5,532 nt of DNA from assembly GCA_018818465.1 (NCBI GenBank), contig JAHIRU010000098.1, positions 1-5,532 of the forward strand. The letters run 5' to 3'. This document shows, piece after piece, positions 1 to 5,532 of the stretch. The first letter of the stretch is position 1; the number at the start of each line of letters is the position of its first letter. Made by a program: the position numbers and the translations under genes. This stretch comes from Nanobdellota archaeon. Lineage in GTDB: Archaea; Aenigmatarchaeota; Aenigmatarchaeia; QMZP01. Under the pieces are notes generated by a model. The model was not told where the DNA came from. It worked only from the letters and a program-made list of their open reading frames with translations, and ran no database searches.

Positions 1-671
1 GGATCTTCTATAGGATAACCAGCAGAACTTTTACACCGCCCTTTCAAACATGGAACACCCTCACCAACATTTGTTACAGTTATTCCCAATATAAACGATG
101 CCTCGTTTCCTGATACTCTGATAGGTGTTTGCAGATTAACACCAACGTCTATAGGAGATGACGTCTTACTGAGAACATCTATTTGTGGCGCTTTGCCGCT
201 GTTTTGAAGTCTTATCATTTCTTCTCTAGTGACCAATGTTAAACCTATTACAGCATCTGTTTGATAATCATAAAACACTCTTGCTTTTGGTTCATATGTT
301 GTGCTCATTCCAGAAGGAACGTCGGATGCAGTGTATGACCATGCACATAATTTTTCTTCACCCTCTGTTCCGTAGAGTGTATTGGGTGCTATAAGAGACA
401 TATGACCTTCTTCTTTCGGACACTCCATGCTACTTGCTATTTTTTGCCATCCAAAATCTAACCCGTATATTTCTGCGAAAACATTCTCTGCTGTTTGCGA
501 ACCAATGTTCTTAATTTTCAGATAGAAGTCGGCTCTTTCACCTGAAATCACTTCATTAAAATCTGTTGTGAATTCTTTTATAACAACACCGTTGCCGCTT
601 TCTAATGTAGTGCATCCTGATACAGAGACTAACAAAACTAAAACAAAAAGAATGGATAGTTTTTTCTGCAT
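1..671 (-). CDS. LpC: secreted lipoprotein, two-domain tandem paralogue (C-terminus cut by window edge)
   Basis: This reading frame opens with ATG at 671 and stays open for 223 full codons to the left edge, so the C-terminus is missing. The N-terminus has a lysine pair, a hydrophobic stretch (residues 5-17) and a lipobox V-S-G-C with Cys20, predicting lipid anchoring on the outer face of the membrane. Residues about 28-145 are beta-rich with the pattern K-I-K-N-I-G typical of Ig-like/CARDB-type sandwiches. The signature V147-T-R-E-E-M-I-R-L-Q-N-S-G159 follows, then a second beta-rich region with I-T-V-T-N-V-G-E-G near 197-205. The blocks I-Y-G-L-D (68-72), G-T-E-G-E (101-105) and the Y-P/E-P-x-A/I-R-x-Y/F-Y-x-Y-x-T stretch match LpB, so the two are homologous. 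No function is known to me; a role as a surface binding or scaffold protein is only a guess. The start has no ribosome binding site but fits the signal peptide exactly. Confidence 0.85.
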   Translation of the reverse strand, partial: MQKKLSILFVLVLLVSVSGCTTLESGNGVVIKEFTTDFNEVISGERADFYLKIKNIGSQTAENVFAEIYGLDFGWQKIASSMECPKEEGHMSLIAPNTLYGTEGEEKLCAWSYTASDVPSGMSTTYEPKARVFYDYQTDAVIGLTLVTREEMIRLQNSGKAPQIDVLSKTSSPIDVGVNLQTPIRVSGNEASFILGITVTNVGEGVPCLKGRCKSSAGYPIED

Positions 672-702
672 ACTATTGTATTTGTTTTGAAATTAAAATA
701 AG
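672..702 (-). promoter_or_regulatory. Putative leaderless promoter of LpC
   Basis: The 31 bases between LpB and LpC hold no GGAGG- or GGTGA-like sequence. A TATA-like TTATTTTAA lies at 693-701, centred about 26 bases before the A of the LpC start codon. That is the usual archaeal spacing from TATA box to transcription start, so the mRNA could begin at or next to the ATG. The segment AACAAA (681-686) and AATAGT (672-677) directly before the ATG recurs before LpA. In such A+T-rich DNA a TATA-like match can arise by chance, and read-through from LpB is equally possible. Confidence 0.3.
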
Positions 703-1668
703 TTAAATTAAATCGCTTCCTCTTACAGTGATTGCTGTGCTGGCGTCTATATAATAAGGATAAATTAAATCTATTCCGATTGACATATCTGTTTTAATAA
801 GAGGCGCTTTTTCTAAATTTACTCTACATGTTATTGATGCTGTTTGACCTTTCCAAAGATAAACGCTACCAAAACGGTCATCATATTTTAAACATGATTC
901 ATCAAATGTTAAACTGCGATCATCAGGCAAACTCACTTTCATTGATACTCCATAATCTTCAGGTGGTGAAAACGGTCCCATGAAATCAGCAGGAGACTCT
1001 GTAATATCGCTAACAACACCGTTACCGGTGTTTGTAATTGTTATTGTTATTGGGAAGAAATATCCAATGCCGTCTGTTCTTGCTTTTATATATTTTCCTG
1101 TTTGCACATTTACTGAAAGTGGTCCTTTAGAATAAATTGCATCTTCTCCTTGTGGAAGAGGCTGTCCTGTTTGAACTAATCTCACTAACTCATCTCTGGC
1201 GACAATTGAAACTTGTTTCATCGCAGTTGTTTCATAACTATAATATGCTCTAATTGATGGATAATATGTTTTTTCTATACCTAAAGGTAATGTTGGTGAT
1301 AATCCATAATATTCTGTTTCATATATTTCCCCCTGTGTACCAAATTCTTTACTTGGTGGTATCAAATAACCAACATCTACTACTTTGTCTTCTCCTGTAC
1401 CATCACTATTATCTAAATCCCACTCAACAGGATCTATTCCATAAATTCTCAAGACAACATACTCGGCTTTTGCTTCGCCTTGATTTTGAATTCTAATTTG
1501 GAATTTTACTGGTTCTTGCACATCAACATAAGAAAGGTCTGGCTCGAAATTTAAGATTGCAACTCCTGGACCGAAAACAGCTCCTCCAGTATCACCGCCG
1601 ATACATCCTGATGTTAGAACTATAAGTGCTATAGGCAAAAGCAAAAGTAGATATTTGGAGCTCTTCAT
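703..1668 (-). CDS. LpB: secreted lipoprotein, two-domain tandem paralogue
   Basis: A complete 321-residue protein. The start chosen is ATG at 1668, because it has a GAGGG ribosome binding site seven bases upstream and puts the lysine directly before the hydrophobic core. Residues 7-17 form the signal peptide core and L18-T-S-G-C22 is the lipobox, followed by a short glycine-rich linker. Domain 1 (about 36-150) is beta-rich, with Q-I-R-I-Q-N-Q-G and the blocks I-Y-G-I-D (75-79) and G-T-Q-G-E shared with LpC. The signature V156-A-R-D-E-L-V-R-L-V-Q-T-G168 links to domain 2 (about 180-318), which carries I-T-I-T-N-T-G-N-G and a cysteine pair, Cys259 and Cys281, likely disulphide-bonded outside the cell. 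The product is predicted to be lipid-anchored and extracellular. I do not recognise a named family; the resemblance to CARDB-like sandwiches is by pattern only. It follows LpA by 58 bases and precedes LpC by 31. Confidence 0.88.
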   Translation of the reverse strand: MKSSKYLLLLLPIALIVLTSGCIGGDTGGAVFGPGVAILNFEPDLSYVDVQEPVKFQIRIQNQGEAKAEYVVLRIYGIDPVEWDLDNSDGTGEDKVVDVGYLIPPSKEFGTQGEIYETEYYGLSPTLPLGIEKTYYPSIRAYYSYETTAMKQVSIVARDELVRLVQTGQPLPQGEDAIYSKGPLSVNVQTGKYIKARTDGIGYFFPITITITNTGNGVVSDITESPADFMGPFSPPEDYGVSMKVSLPDDRSLTFDESCLKYDDRFGSVYLWKGQTASITCRVNLEKAPLIKTDMSIGIDLIYPYYIDASTAITVRGSDLI

Positions 1669-1680
1669 TAATTTCCCTCT
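1669..1680 (-). promoter_or_regulatory. Ribosome binding site of LpB
   Basis: On the minus strand the bases AGAGGG (1675-1680) precede the ATG at 1668, with seven bases between GAGG and the start codon. This complements the CCUCC core at the 16S rRNA 3' end. It decides the start at 1668 over an in-frame TTG at 1698, which has no such site and would add ten residues before the signal peptide. Confidence 0.7.
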
Positions 1681-1700
1681 TAAATATATTATATACAAAA

Positions 1701-1711
1701 TGATTTATAAG
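1701..1711 (-). promoter_or_regulatory. Putative archaeal TATA box for LpB
   Basis: On the minus strand the sequence CTTATAAATCA contains TTATAAAT (1703-1710), preceded by ACTAAA, which resembles a purine/A-rich BRE. Its centre is about 26 bases before position 1681, which would put a short leader with the GAGGG site at its very 5' end. It lies in the longest gap of the window (1669-1726). Spacing and sequence fit an archaeal promoter, but this is not proven; LpB may also be read through from LpA. Confidence 0.45.
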
Positions 1712-1726
1712 TTTAGTCCGTAGTTT

Positions 1727-2752
1727 TTATTTTATGATACGTGGTTCAACAGTTATTGTTGTTTCTCCGCGTATTTCGTAATCATACTCACTTAAAATAA
1801 CCGATAGGTATAATCTAGATTCTGGTTTTTGTTCATTTTCAAGTTTTTCTGGAATATTGATAGTGCACATGAGCTTTATGTTTTGTTTTCCTATAATCTC
1901 TATAACTCTATCCTCCTGATTTACTTCATCACCTTCTGTGAGTCCCCACAACGCTTTTCCGTCTTCATCTTTTCCATCTCTACAATATTCTAAACTTTCT
2001 GTTATTTTTTTATTTATGCTTTCCTTTTCATTTTCAGCTTCAGAAGCGCCGGCAAAAACATTAATTGTGTCCATTCTTATTTCGCTTTTTTCAAGATAGC
2101 CGCTTCCTTCGTTTTTTATGTTCAGGGAAACAATTGCCTGTCCAGCGTCTGTTGTTATTGGTTGCTGATCTTCTACTTCAAAATATATTCTTATAGGACC
2201 TGGTCCTATTTCTATTTCAGAATCTACAGATTCTGTTAAACCTTCCTGTAATCTTCTTCTAAGCTCGTCAGAAGTAACAAATGTTATAGAAGTCAGGCTC
2301 TGTGTTGATTCTATGTAATCAAGTTTTATCTTTGGTTTGCAGGTTGTTTGGATTTTTATTCCAGGGCTTGCTACCAGTGTCCATGTTATAGGTATAACCT
2401 GCTTGCCGTAAACAGGAATCTCTTCACATTTTTGTTTTCCAAATTCGTCTTCTGGTCTTTCATAGCCACCGCAAGTAATTGAATCTATTGTGAATGCTCC
2501 TTCACAGGAATCATACATATTTATTTCATCAATTATTTTAATACTCTCTAAATTGTTTTTAACATAAGCAACAACACGGACTGTCTGTCCAGGAGAAACT
2601 GTTGCAGGAAATGTGTCAATTTTCTGGAAAACAAAAACATCTGCTGTTGCCTTGTCAATAGTAGTGCAATCAAAGCCTGGTAAACAAAAATCCGTGCAAC
2701 CTGACGCTAAAACTACGAATACTAACGGTAAAAGTAAAAATAATTTCTTCAT
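1727..2752 (-). CDS. LpA: cysteine-rich secreted lipoprotein, two-domain tandem paralogue
   Basis: A complete 341-residue protein beginning at ATG 2752, where M-K-K leads directly into a hydrophobic core (4-15) and the lipobox L15-A-S-G-C19. It is predicted to be lipid-anchored and extracellular. Nine cysteines in all are unusual for the set: Cys19, 23 and 29 near the anchor, Cys83, 94, 109 and 138 in domain 1, and Cys257 and 296 in domain 2. Several disulphides are therefore likely. Domain 1 (about 36-155) is beta-rich with a V-x-P-G-Q-T-V-R-V pattern like CARDB-type domains. The signature V159-T-S-D-E-L-R-R-R-L-Q-E-G171 matches LpB and LpC. Domain 2 (about 182-336) has L-N-I-K-N-E-G-S-G and a highly charged loop around 237-285. 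It is the most diverged of the three paralogues. It starts 28 bases after the cDPGS-family gene. Function unknown. Confidence 0.88.
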   Translation of the reverse strand: MKKLFLLLPLVFVVLASGCTDFCLPGFDCTTIDKATADVFVFQKIDTFPATVSPGQTVRVVAYVKNNLESIKIIDEINMYDSCEGAFTIDSITCGGYERPEDEFGKQKCEEIPVYGKQVIPITWTLVASPGIKIQTTCKPKIKLDYIESTQSLTSITFVTSDELRRRLQEGLTESVDSEIEIGPGPIRIYFEVEDQQPITTDAGQAIVSLNIKNEGSGYLEKSEIRMDTINVFAGASEAENEKESINKKITESLEYCRDGKDEDGKALWGLTEGDEVNQEDRVIEIIGKQNIKLMCTINIPEKLENEQKPESRLYLSVILSEYDYEIRGETTITVEPRIIK

Positions 2753-2790
2753 ACTATTAGTTTGTTAACTGTTACATTTATTATTTAGAG
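2753..2790 (-). promoter_or_regulatory. Putative leaderless promoter of LpA
   Basis: No ribosome binding site precedes the LpA ATG. The TATA-like sequence TAAATAATAAAT (2776-2787) overlaps the stop codon of the upstream gene and is centred about 26 bases before 2755, so a transcript would start within a few bases of the ATG. AACAAA (2761-2766) and AATAGT (2753-2758) directly before the ATG repeat the arrangement seen before LpC. A chance match in A+T-rich sequence cannot be excluded. Confidence 0.3.
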
Positions 2791-4112
2791 TTTTTTAGAA
2801 ATTTGTTGAGGATTTTGTCCAGCATTCCGTCTCTAATTTCTTTTGGCTTGTAGGAAACACGAGCGATTGGCTGATTTATTTTTATGATATTGGAAAGGTT
2901 CACTGGTGTGCCCAGTATAACAGTGTCGCAGTGTATCTTTTTTATTGTCGCTTCAAGGTCCTTAAGCTGTGTTTTTGTATAACCAGCGCTTGGCAAGACG
3001 TGCTTGAGATGTTTGTTTTCCTCGAAGATTTTCTTTATGCTGCCAACAGCATAGCGTTTTGGATTGATGTGTTTAGCTGACTTATATTTTTGTGCGGCTA
3101 CAAGACCTGCAGCATAACCAAGACCTCCATGAGTGACTGTTGGTGAATCTTCAACCACAAGAACTTTTTTACCCTTTATTAATTCCGGTCTGTCAACAGT
3201 TACAACAGAGCGAACCCTTATTATCGGCACTTTTTTGTTCAATGTTCTGATTTTTTCTTCGCAGAGTTTGATATTCCTATTGCTAGCAACATTTATTTTA
3301 TTCATAATGATAACATCAGCCATTATCACATTGCTTTCGCCTGGATAAGAAAAAACATCGTTCGGTCTTAGGGGGTCTGCCACAACAACTTTTAGATGTC
3401 TTTTGGATGTGTAGAAAGGTATGTCGTTGTTGCCGCCTTCAAAAACAATTATATCTCCTTCTTTCTCTGCTTGTTTGAGTATCTTTCCATAATCAACACC
3501 AGAATAGACAACGAATCCTCTTTCAACATATGGTTCGTATTCCTCTCTTTCCTCTATCGTTGGGTTGTATTTGTCCATATCTTGTTGTGTAGCAAACCTT
3601 TGGCATGTCTGCTTTTTGAGATCACCATAAGGCATTGGATGCCTGATGACAACAGGATTGAACCCTTTGCTTCGCAAGCGGTTTAGAATTTCTCTTGAAA
3701 TTGTTCCCTTGCCAGCACCTGTTCTAATAGCACAAACCGTTATCAAAGGTTTTTCAGTTCTAATAGCTGTAGTGTTCATTCCCATTAATTTGAAGTCAGC
3801 GCCAACAGCTAAAACTAAACTCGCTTTTTCCATAACACTGTCGTGCTTGAGATCGCTGTATGCTAAAACAACTTCATCTATTTTATGTTTTCTAATCAGA
3901 TCTGGTAGTTGTTTTTCAGGATAAATTGGTATCCCGCGTGGATATAGCCTGCCGCTAAGTTCCTTAGGATATCTTCTATTAGAAATGCCAATAATCTGTG
4001 CGACTGTGAAAGCAATCACATCATAACGTGAATTGTCACGAAAGAAAGTGTTAAAATTATGGAAATCTCTGCCAGCAGCTCCCATTATGATTACTTTGTT
4101 TTTTTTTGGCAT
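2781..4112 (-). CDS. Cyclic 2,3-diphosphoglycerate synthetase family P-loop protein
   Basis: 443 residues, close to the usual family length. Family members with known activity make cyclic 2,3-diphosphoglycerate, an intracellular solute of some methanogens, from 2,3-diphosphoglycerate with ATP; most homologues are untested and often annotated as GTPases. Residues 5-125 form a Rossmann-like N-terminal domain opening with M-G-A-A-G-R-D-F-H-N-F-N (10-21). The P-loop domain follows, with R130-T-G-A-G-K-G136, the R-H-P-M-P-Y-G-D-L block (157-165), I-E-E-R-E-E-Y-E-P (186-194), F-E-G-G-N-N-D (224-230), N-K-I-N (271-274), and V-V-E-D-S-P-T-V-T-H-G-G (319-330). A C-terminal region with L-P-S-A-G-Y (373-378) ends the protein. 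The P-loop lysine is followed by Gly-Thr rather than Ser/Thr, and N-K-I-N replaces the N-K-x-D I remember, so nucleotide use may differ from relatives. The product is cytoplasmic. It starts 14 bases after the NAD(P)HX dehydratase gene, with only a weak ribosome binding site, so it is probably co-transcribed. Substrate here is uncertain. Confidence 0.8.
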   Translation of the reverse strand: MPKKNKVIIMGAAGRDFHNFNTFFRDNSRYDVIAFTVAQIIGISNRRYPKELSGRLYPRGIPIYPEKQLPDLIRKHKIDEVVLAYSDLKHDSVMEKASLVLAVGADFKLMGMNTTAIRTEKPLITVCAIRTGAGKGTISREILNRLRSKGFNPVVIRHPMPYGDLKKQTCQRFATQQDMDKYNPTIEEREEYEPYVERGFVVYSGVDYGKILKQAEKEGDIIVFEGGNNDIPFYTSKRHLKVVVADPLRPNDVFSYPGESNVIMADVIIMNKINVASNRNIKLCEEKIRTLNKKVPIIRVRSVVTVDRPELIKGKKVLVVEDSPTVTHGGLGYAAGLVAAQKYKSAKHINPKRYAVGSIKKIFEENKHLKHVLPSAGYTKTQLKDLEATIKKIHCDTVILGTPVNLSNIIKINQPIARVSYKPKEIRDGMLDKILNKFLKNSK

Positions 4113-4126
4113 TTACTTCAACTGTA

Positions 4127-4966
4127 TCATTTTATTACACTTGGTATTCTTTCCAACAAATCTGTTGCCAGCATTCCTTCTCCGTATTCTCTTGCCGCAA
4201 GTGCGCCAGCAGAACCGTTTATATATGCTGCGGCTGCGGCTGCGTCTTCTGAATCAACACCTCTTGCTAATAGAGCACCACAAATACCAGCTAACGTATC
4301 TCCTGTACCACCCTTAGTCATGTAAACACTTCCTGTGTTGTTTATTGTTGTTCCCTTGCTACCAGAAATTATGTCTATGTGGCCTTTCAAAATAATTGTT
4401 GCACCGAGTTTTAGTGCGTGGTCTTCTGTAATCTCTTCTTTTTCTTGCATTGTGGATTTGTGAAGATTTTTTCCTGTTAAAGTAAAGAATTCTTTTACAT
4501 GTGGTGTTAATATAAAATTCTTTTTTATCAGTTTTTTGTTGTTGGCAACAGCATGCAGTGCATCAGCATCCAGGACACATGGCTTTTCTGTTTTTGCTAA
4601 AAACGATTGTATCAATTTTATTGTTGGTTGCTCTGTTCCCAAACCGCCTCCTATAACAACAGCATCGGCGCTATTAGTTAATTCAAGGAGTGTTTTTAGG
4701 TGTGTTGTAGAAAGCACATCTCCTGTTAAAGGATATGTTATTATGTTTGGAGAAAAAGATGCTATAATATCTGCAACACGTCTTGGTGCAGCAACTGTTA
4801 CCAAATCTACACCTGCCCTGTATGCAGCCATTGCTGCAAGCGCAGGAGAACCTGAATATTTTTTATTGCCTCCTATGATTAACAGTTTTCCGAAATCGCC
4901 TTTATGGCACCAAAGATCTCTTTTTTTGTAAAGACTTTTTACAAATGTCAAATTAACTTCTCTCAT
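4127..4966 (-). CDS. nnrD: ADP/ATP-dependent NAD(P)H-hydrate dehydratase (YjeF C-terminal domain type)
   Basis: 279 residues. It removes water from the S form of hydrated NADH or NADPH using ADP or ATP, restoring damaged cofactor in the cytoplasm. The ribokinase-like fold is marked by G26-K-L-L-I-I-G-G with N-K-K-Y-S-G-S-P (34-41), V-I-G-G-G-L-G (104-110), V-L-D-A-D-A-L (131-137), L-T-P-H-V-K-E (153-159), L-K-G-H (193-196) and G219-G-T-G-D-T-L-A-G-I228, where Asp223 is the expected catalytic base. The T-P-H-x-x-E block has V-K where relatives usually have P-G or A-G; Glu159 is kept. Only the dehydratase domain is present. Many prokaryotic versions carry an N-terminal epimerase domain, absent here, and no epimerase gene is in the window. 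The start is set by a strong GAGGTGA site overlapping the stop of the aldehyde dehydrogenase gene four bases upstream, implying co-transcription and coupled translation. A run of six alanines (242-247) comes from a GCTGCG triplicate. Confidence 0.93.
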   Translation of the reverse strand: MREVNLTFVKSLYKKRDLWCHKGDFGKLLIIGGNKKYSGSPALAAMAAYRAGVDLVTVAAPRRVADIIASFSPNIITYPLTGDVLSTTHLKTLLELTNSADAVVIGGGLGTEQPTIKLIQSFLAKTEKPCVLDADALHAVANNKKLIKKNFILTPHVKEFFTLTGKNLHKSTMQEKEEITEDHALKLGATIILKGHIDIISGSKGTTINNTGSVYMTKGGTGDTLAGICGALLARGVDSEDAAAAAAYINGSAGALAAREYGEGMLATDLLERIPSVIK

Positions 4967-4970
4967 ATTT

Positions 4971-4977
4971 TCACCTC
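4971..4977 (-). promoter_or_regulatory. Ribosome binding site of the NAD(P)HX dehydratase
   Basis: On the minus strand GAGGTGA lies four bases before the ATG at 4966. It matches the complement of the archaeal 16S rRNA 3' end (GGAGGTGAT) over seven bases. Its last three bases are the TGA stop codon of the aldehyde dehydrogenase, so one short sequence serves both genes and suggests termination-reinitiation coupling. Confidence 0.85.
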
Positions 4978-5532
4978 ACAACATCTATTTGGGCTTTTTG
5001 TAATCGCCCGCTATAATCAAAATACACTGTTTTTGTTTCGCTGAATTCATTTATTCCTTCTATACCTGCTTCACGAGTTGAGCCTGTTTTCTTTACTCCG
5101 CCAAACGGCAGATGCACCTCAGATCCAATCGTACTCGAATTAACATAAGTTAGACCTGTTTCTATTCTATCTATTGCATTGAATGCGTTCTTCATGTTCT
5201 TTGTGTAAATAGCTGAACTGAGCCCATATTCTATTCCATTCATAACATCAATAGCCTCGTCTAAATTTTTGATTTCTATTATCGATAAAACAGGACCGAA
5301 TATCTCTTCTTTAGCTATTCTCATATCAGAAGTAACATTGGTGAAAATGGTTGGTTTGTAAAAAAATCCTTTTCCTTTAGGCCTTTCTCCACCACAAAGA
5401 AGTTTTGCTCCTTCAAATCTTCCTATATCAACATACATATGCGTTTTTTCGACTGCGCTTAGATTTATAAGTGGTCCGACATCTGTTGATGATTTTAAAC
5501 CATTATCAACTCTTAATTTTTTTGTTCTGTCA
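4971..5532 (-). CDS. Aldehyde dehydrogenase family protein, C-terminal third (N-terminus beyond window edge)
   Basis: The frame is open from the right edge to TGA at 4971-4973 and gives 186 residues, the last third of a protein usually near 480-500. It should oxidise an aldehyde to an acid with NAD(P)+ in the cytoplasm. Visible family blocks, in fragment numbering, are D17-V-G-P-L-I-N23, the E75-E-I-F-G-P-V81 motif whose second Glu contacts the cofactor ribose, Y-G-L-S-S-A-I-Y (102-109), and L141-P-F-G-G-V-K-K-T-G150. The tail V-Y-F-D-Y-S-G-R-L-Q-K-A-Q-I-D resembles that of archaeal and Thermus/Deinococcus-type enzymes as I recall them. The catalytic cysteine and general-base glutamate lie upstream, outside the window, so activity and substrate cannot be judged. 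An ATG at 5438 is internal, because family sequence continues upstream of it. It is the first visible gene of the run and sits four bases from the dehydratase gene. Confidence 0.93.
   Translation of the reverse strand, partial: DRTKKLRVDNGLKSSTDVGPLINLSAVEKTHMYVDIGRFEGAKLLCGGERPKGKGFFYKPTIFTNVTSDMRIAKEEIFGPVLSIIEIKNLDEAIDVMNGIEYGLSSAIYTKNMKNAFNAIDRIETGLTYVNSSTIGSEVHLPFGGVKKTGSTREAGIEGINEFSETKTVYFDYSGRLQKAQIDVVR

Noticed and set aside
1669..1698. Longer LpB beginning at a TTG codon at 1698
   Set aside because: The extra ten residues would precede a standard signal peptide, the TTG has no ribosome binding site, and the ATG at 1668 has a good one.
1712..1729. Transcription terminator after LpA
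   Set aside because: No hairpin and no sustained T run on the transcribed-sense strand follows the stop codon.
2764..2769. GTTAAC palindrome before LpA as an operator
   Set aside because: A six-base palindrome in A+T-rich DNA is expected by chance, and no second copy or extended dyad is seen.
4099..4107. Run of nine A on the minus strand at the start of the cDPGS-family gene, as a frameshift or slippage site
   Set aside because: The family N-terminal block follows directly in the same frame, so there is no sign of a shift; it encodes lysines.
4227..4244. Three copies of GCTGCG as a functional repeat
   Set aside because: It encodes the alanine run in the dehydratase and is explained by alanine codons in an alanine-rich helix.
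4536..4931. Plus-strand frame of 131 codons opposite the dehydratase
   Set aside because: It lies wholly antisense to a gene with clear catalytic motifs and has no recognisable domain. The other plus-strand frames (1254-1496, 3133-3348, 3396-3686, 3646-3924, 4033-4325) are rejected on the same grounds.
4971..5438. A short complete protein starting at ATG 5438
   Set aside because: Upstream of this ATG the frame stays open to the window edge and encodes aldehyde dehydrogenase family sequence including D-V-G-P-L-I-N, so the methionine is internal.

Overview
The window looks like archaeal chromosome: A+T-rich, densely coded, with every supported gene on the minus strand, so transcription runs from the right edge to the left edge. 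The archaeal assignment rests on three things: the gene mix (a cyclic 2,3-diphosphoglycerate synthetase family protein, a stand-alone NAD(P)HX dehydratase, an aldehyde dehydrogenase with an archaeal/Thermus-style tail, and several membrane-anchored lipoproteins), a GAGGTGA ribosome binding site, and TATA-like boxes at archaeal spacing. A lineage such as DPANN or a low-GC euryarchaeon is an inference. No marker gene settles it.

The right part (about 2781-5532) is metabolic. In transcription order it holds the C-terminal third of an aldehyde dehydrogenase (cut by the window edge), a 279-residue NAD(P)H-hydrate dehydratase, and a 443-residue protein of the cyclic 2,3-diphosphoglycerate synthetase family. 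Gaps of 4 and 14 bases make these three a likely operon. An NAD(P)-using oxidoreductase next to an enzyme that repairs hydrated NAD(P)H is a sensible pairing. The third protein is recognisable over its whole length, but its Walker A, Walker B and NKxD-like positions differ from the consensus as I remember it.

The left part (1-2752) holds three consecutive lipoprotein genes, called LpA (1727-2752), LpB (703-1668) and LpC (1-671, cut by the left edge). Each has a signal peptide with a lipobox and two predicted beta-sandwich regions. These are joined by a shared 13-residue charged signature, V-[TA]-[RS]-[DE]-E-[LM]-x-R-x-x-[QN]-x-G. They appear to be diverged tandem paralogues of an uncharacterised cell-surface family. 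LpB has a clear ribosome binding site and a plausible promoter. LpA and LpC lack a ribosome binding site and share a near-identical sequence just before their ATG, so they may be translated from leaderless mRNAs.

Only about 135 bases are non-coding, and no gene-free stretch exceeds 58 bases. I see no RNA gene, CRISPR array, insertion sequence or attachment site.
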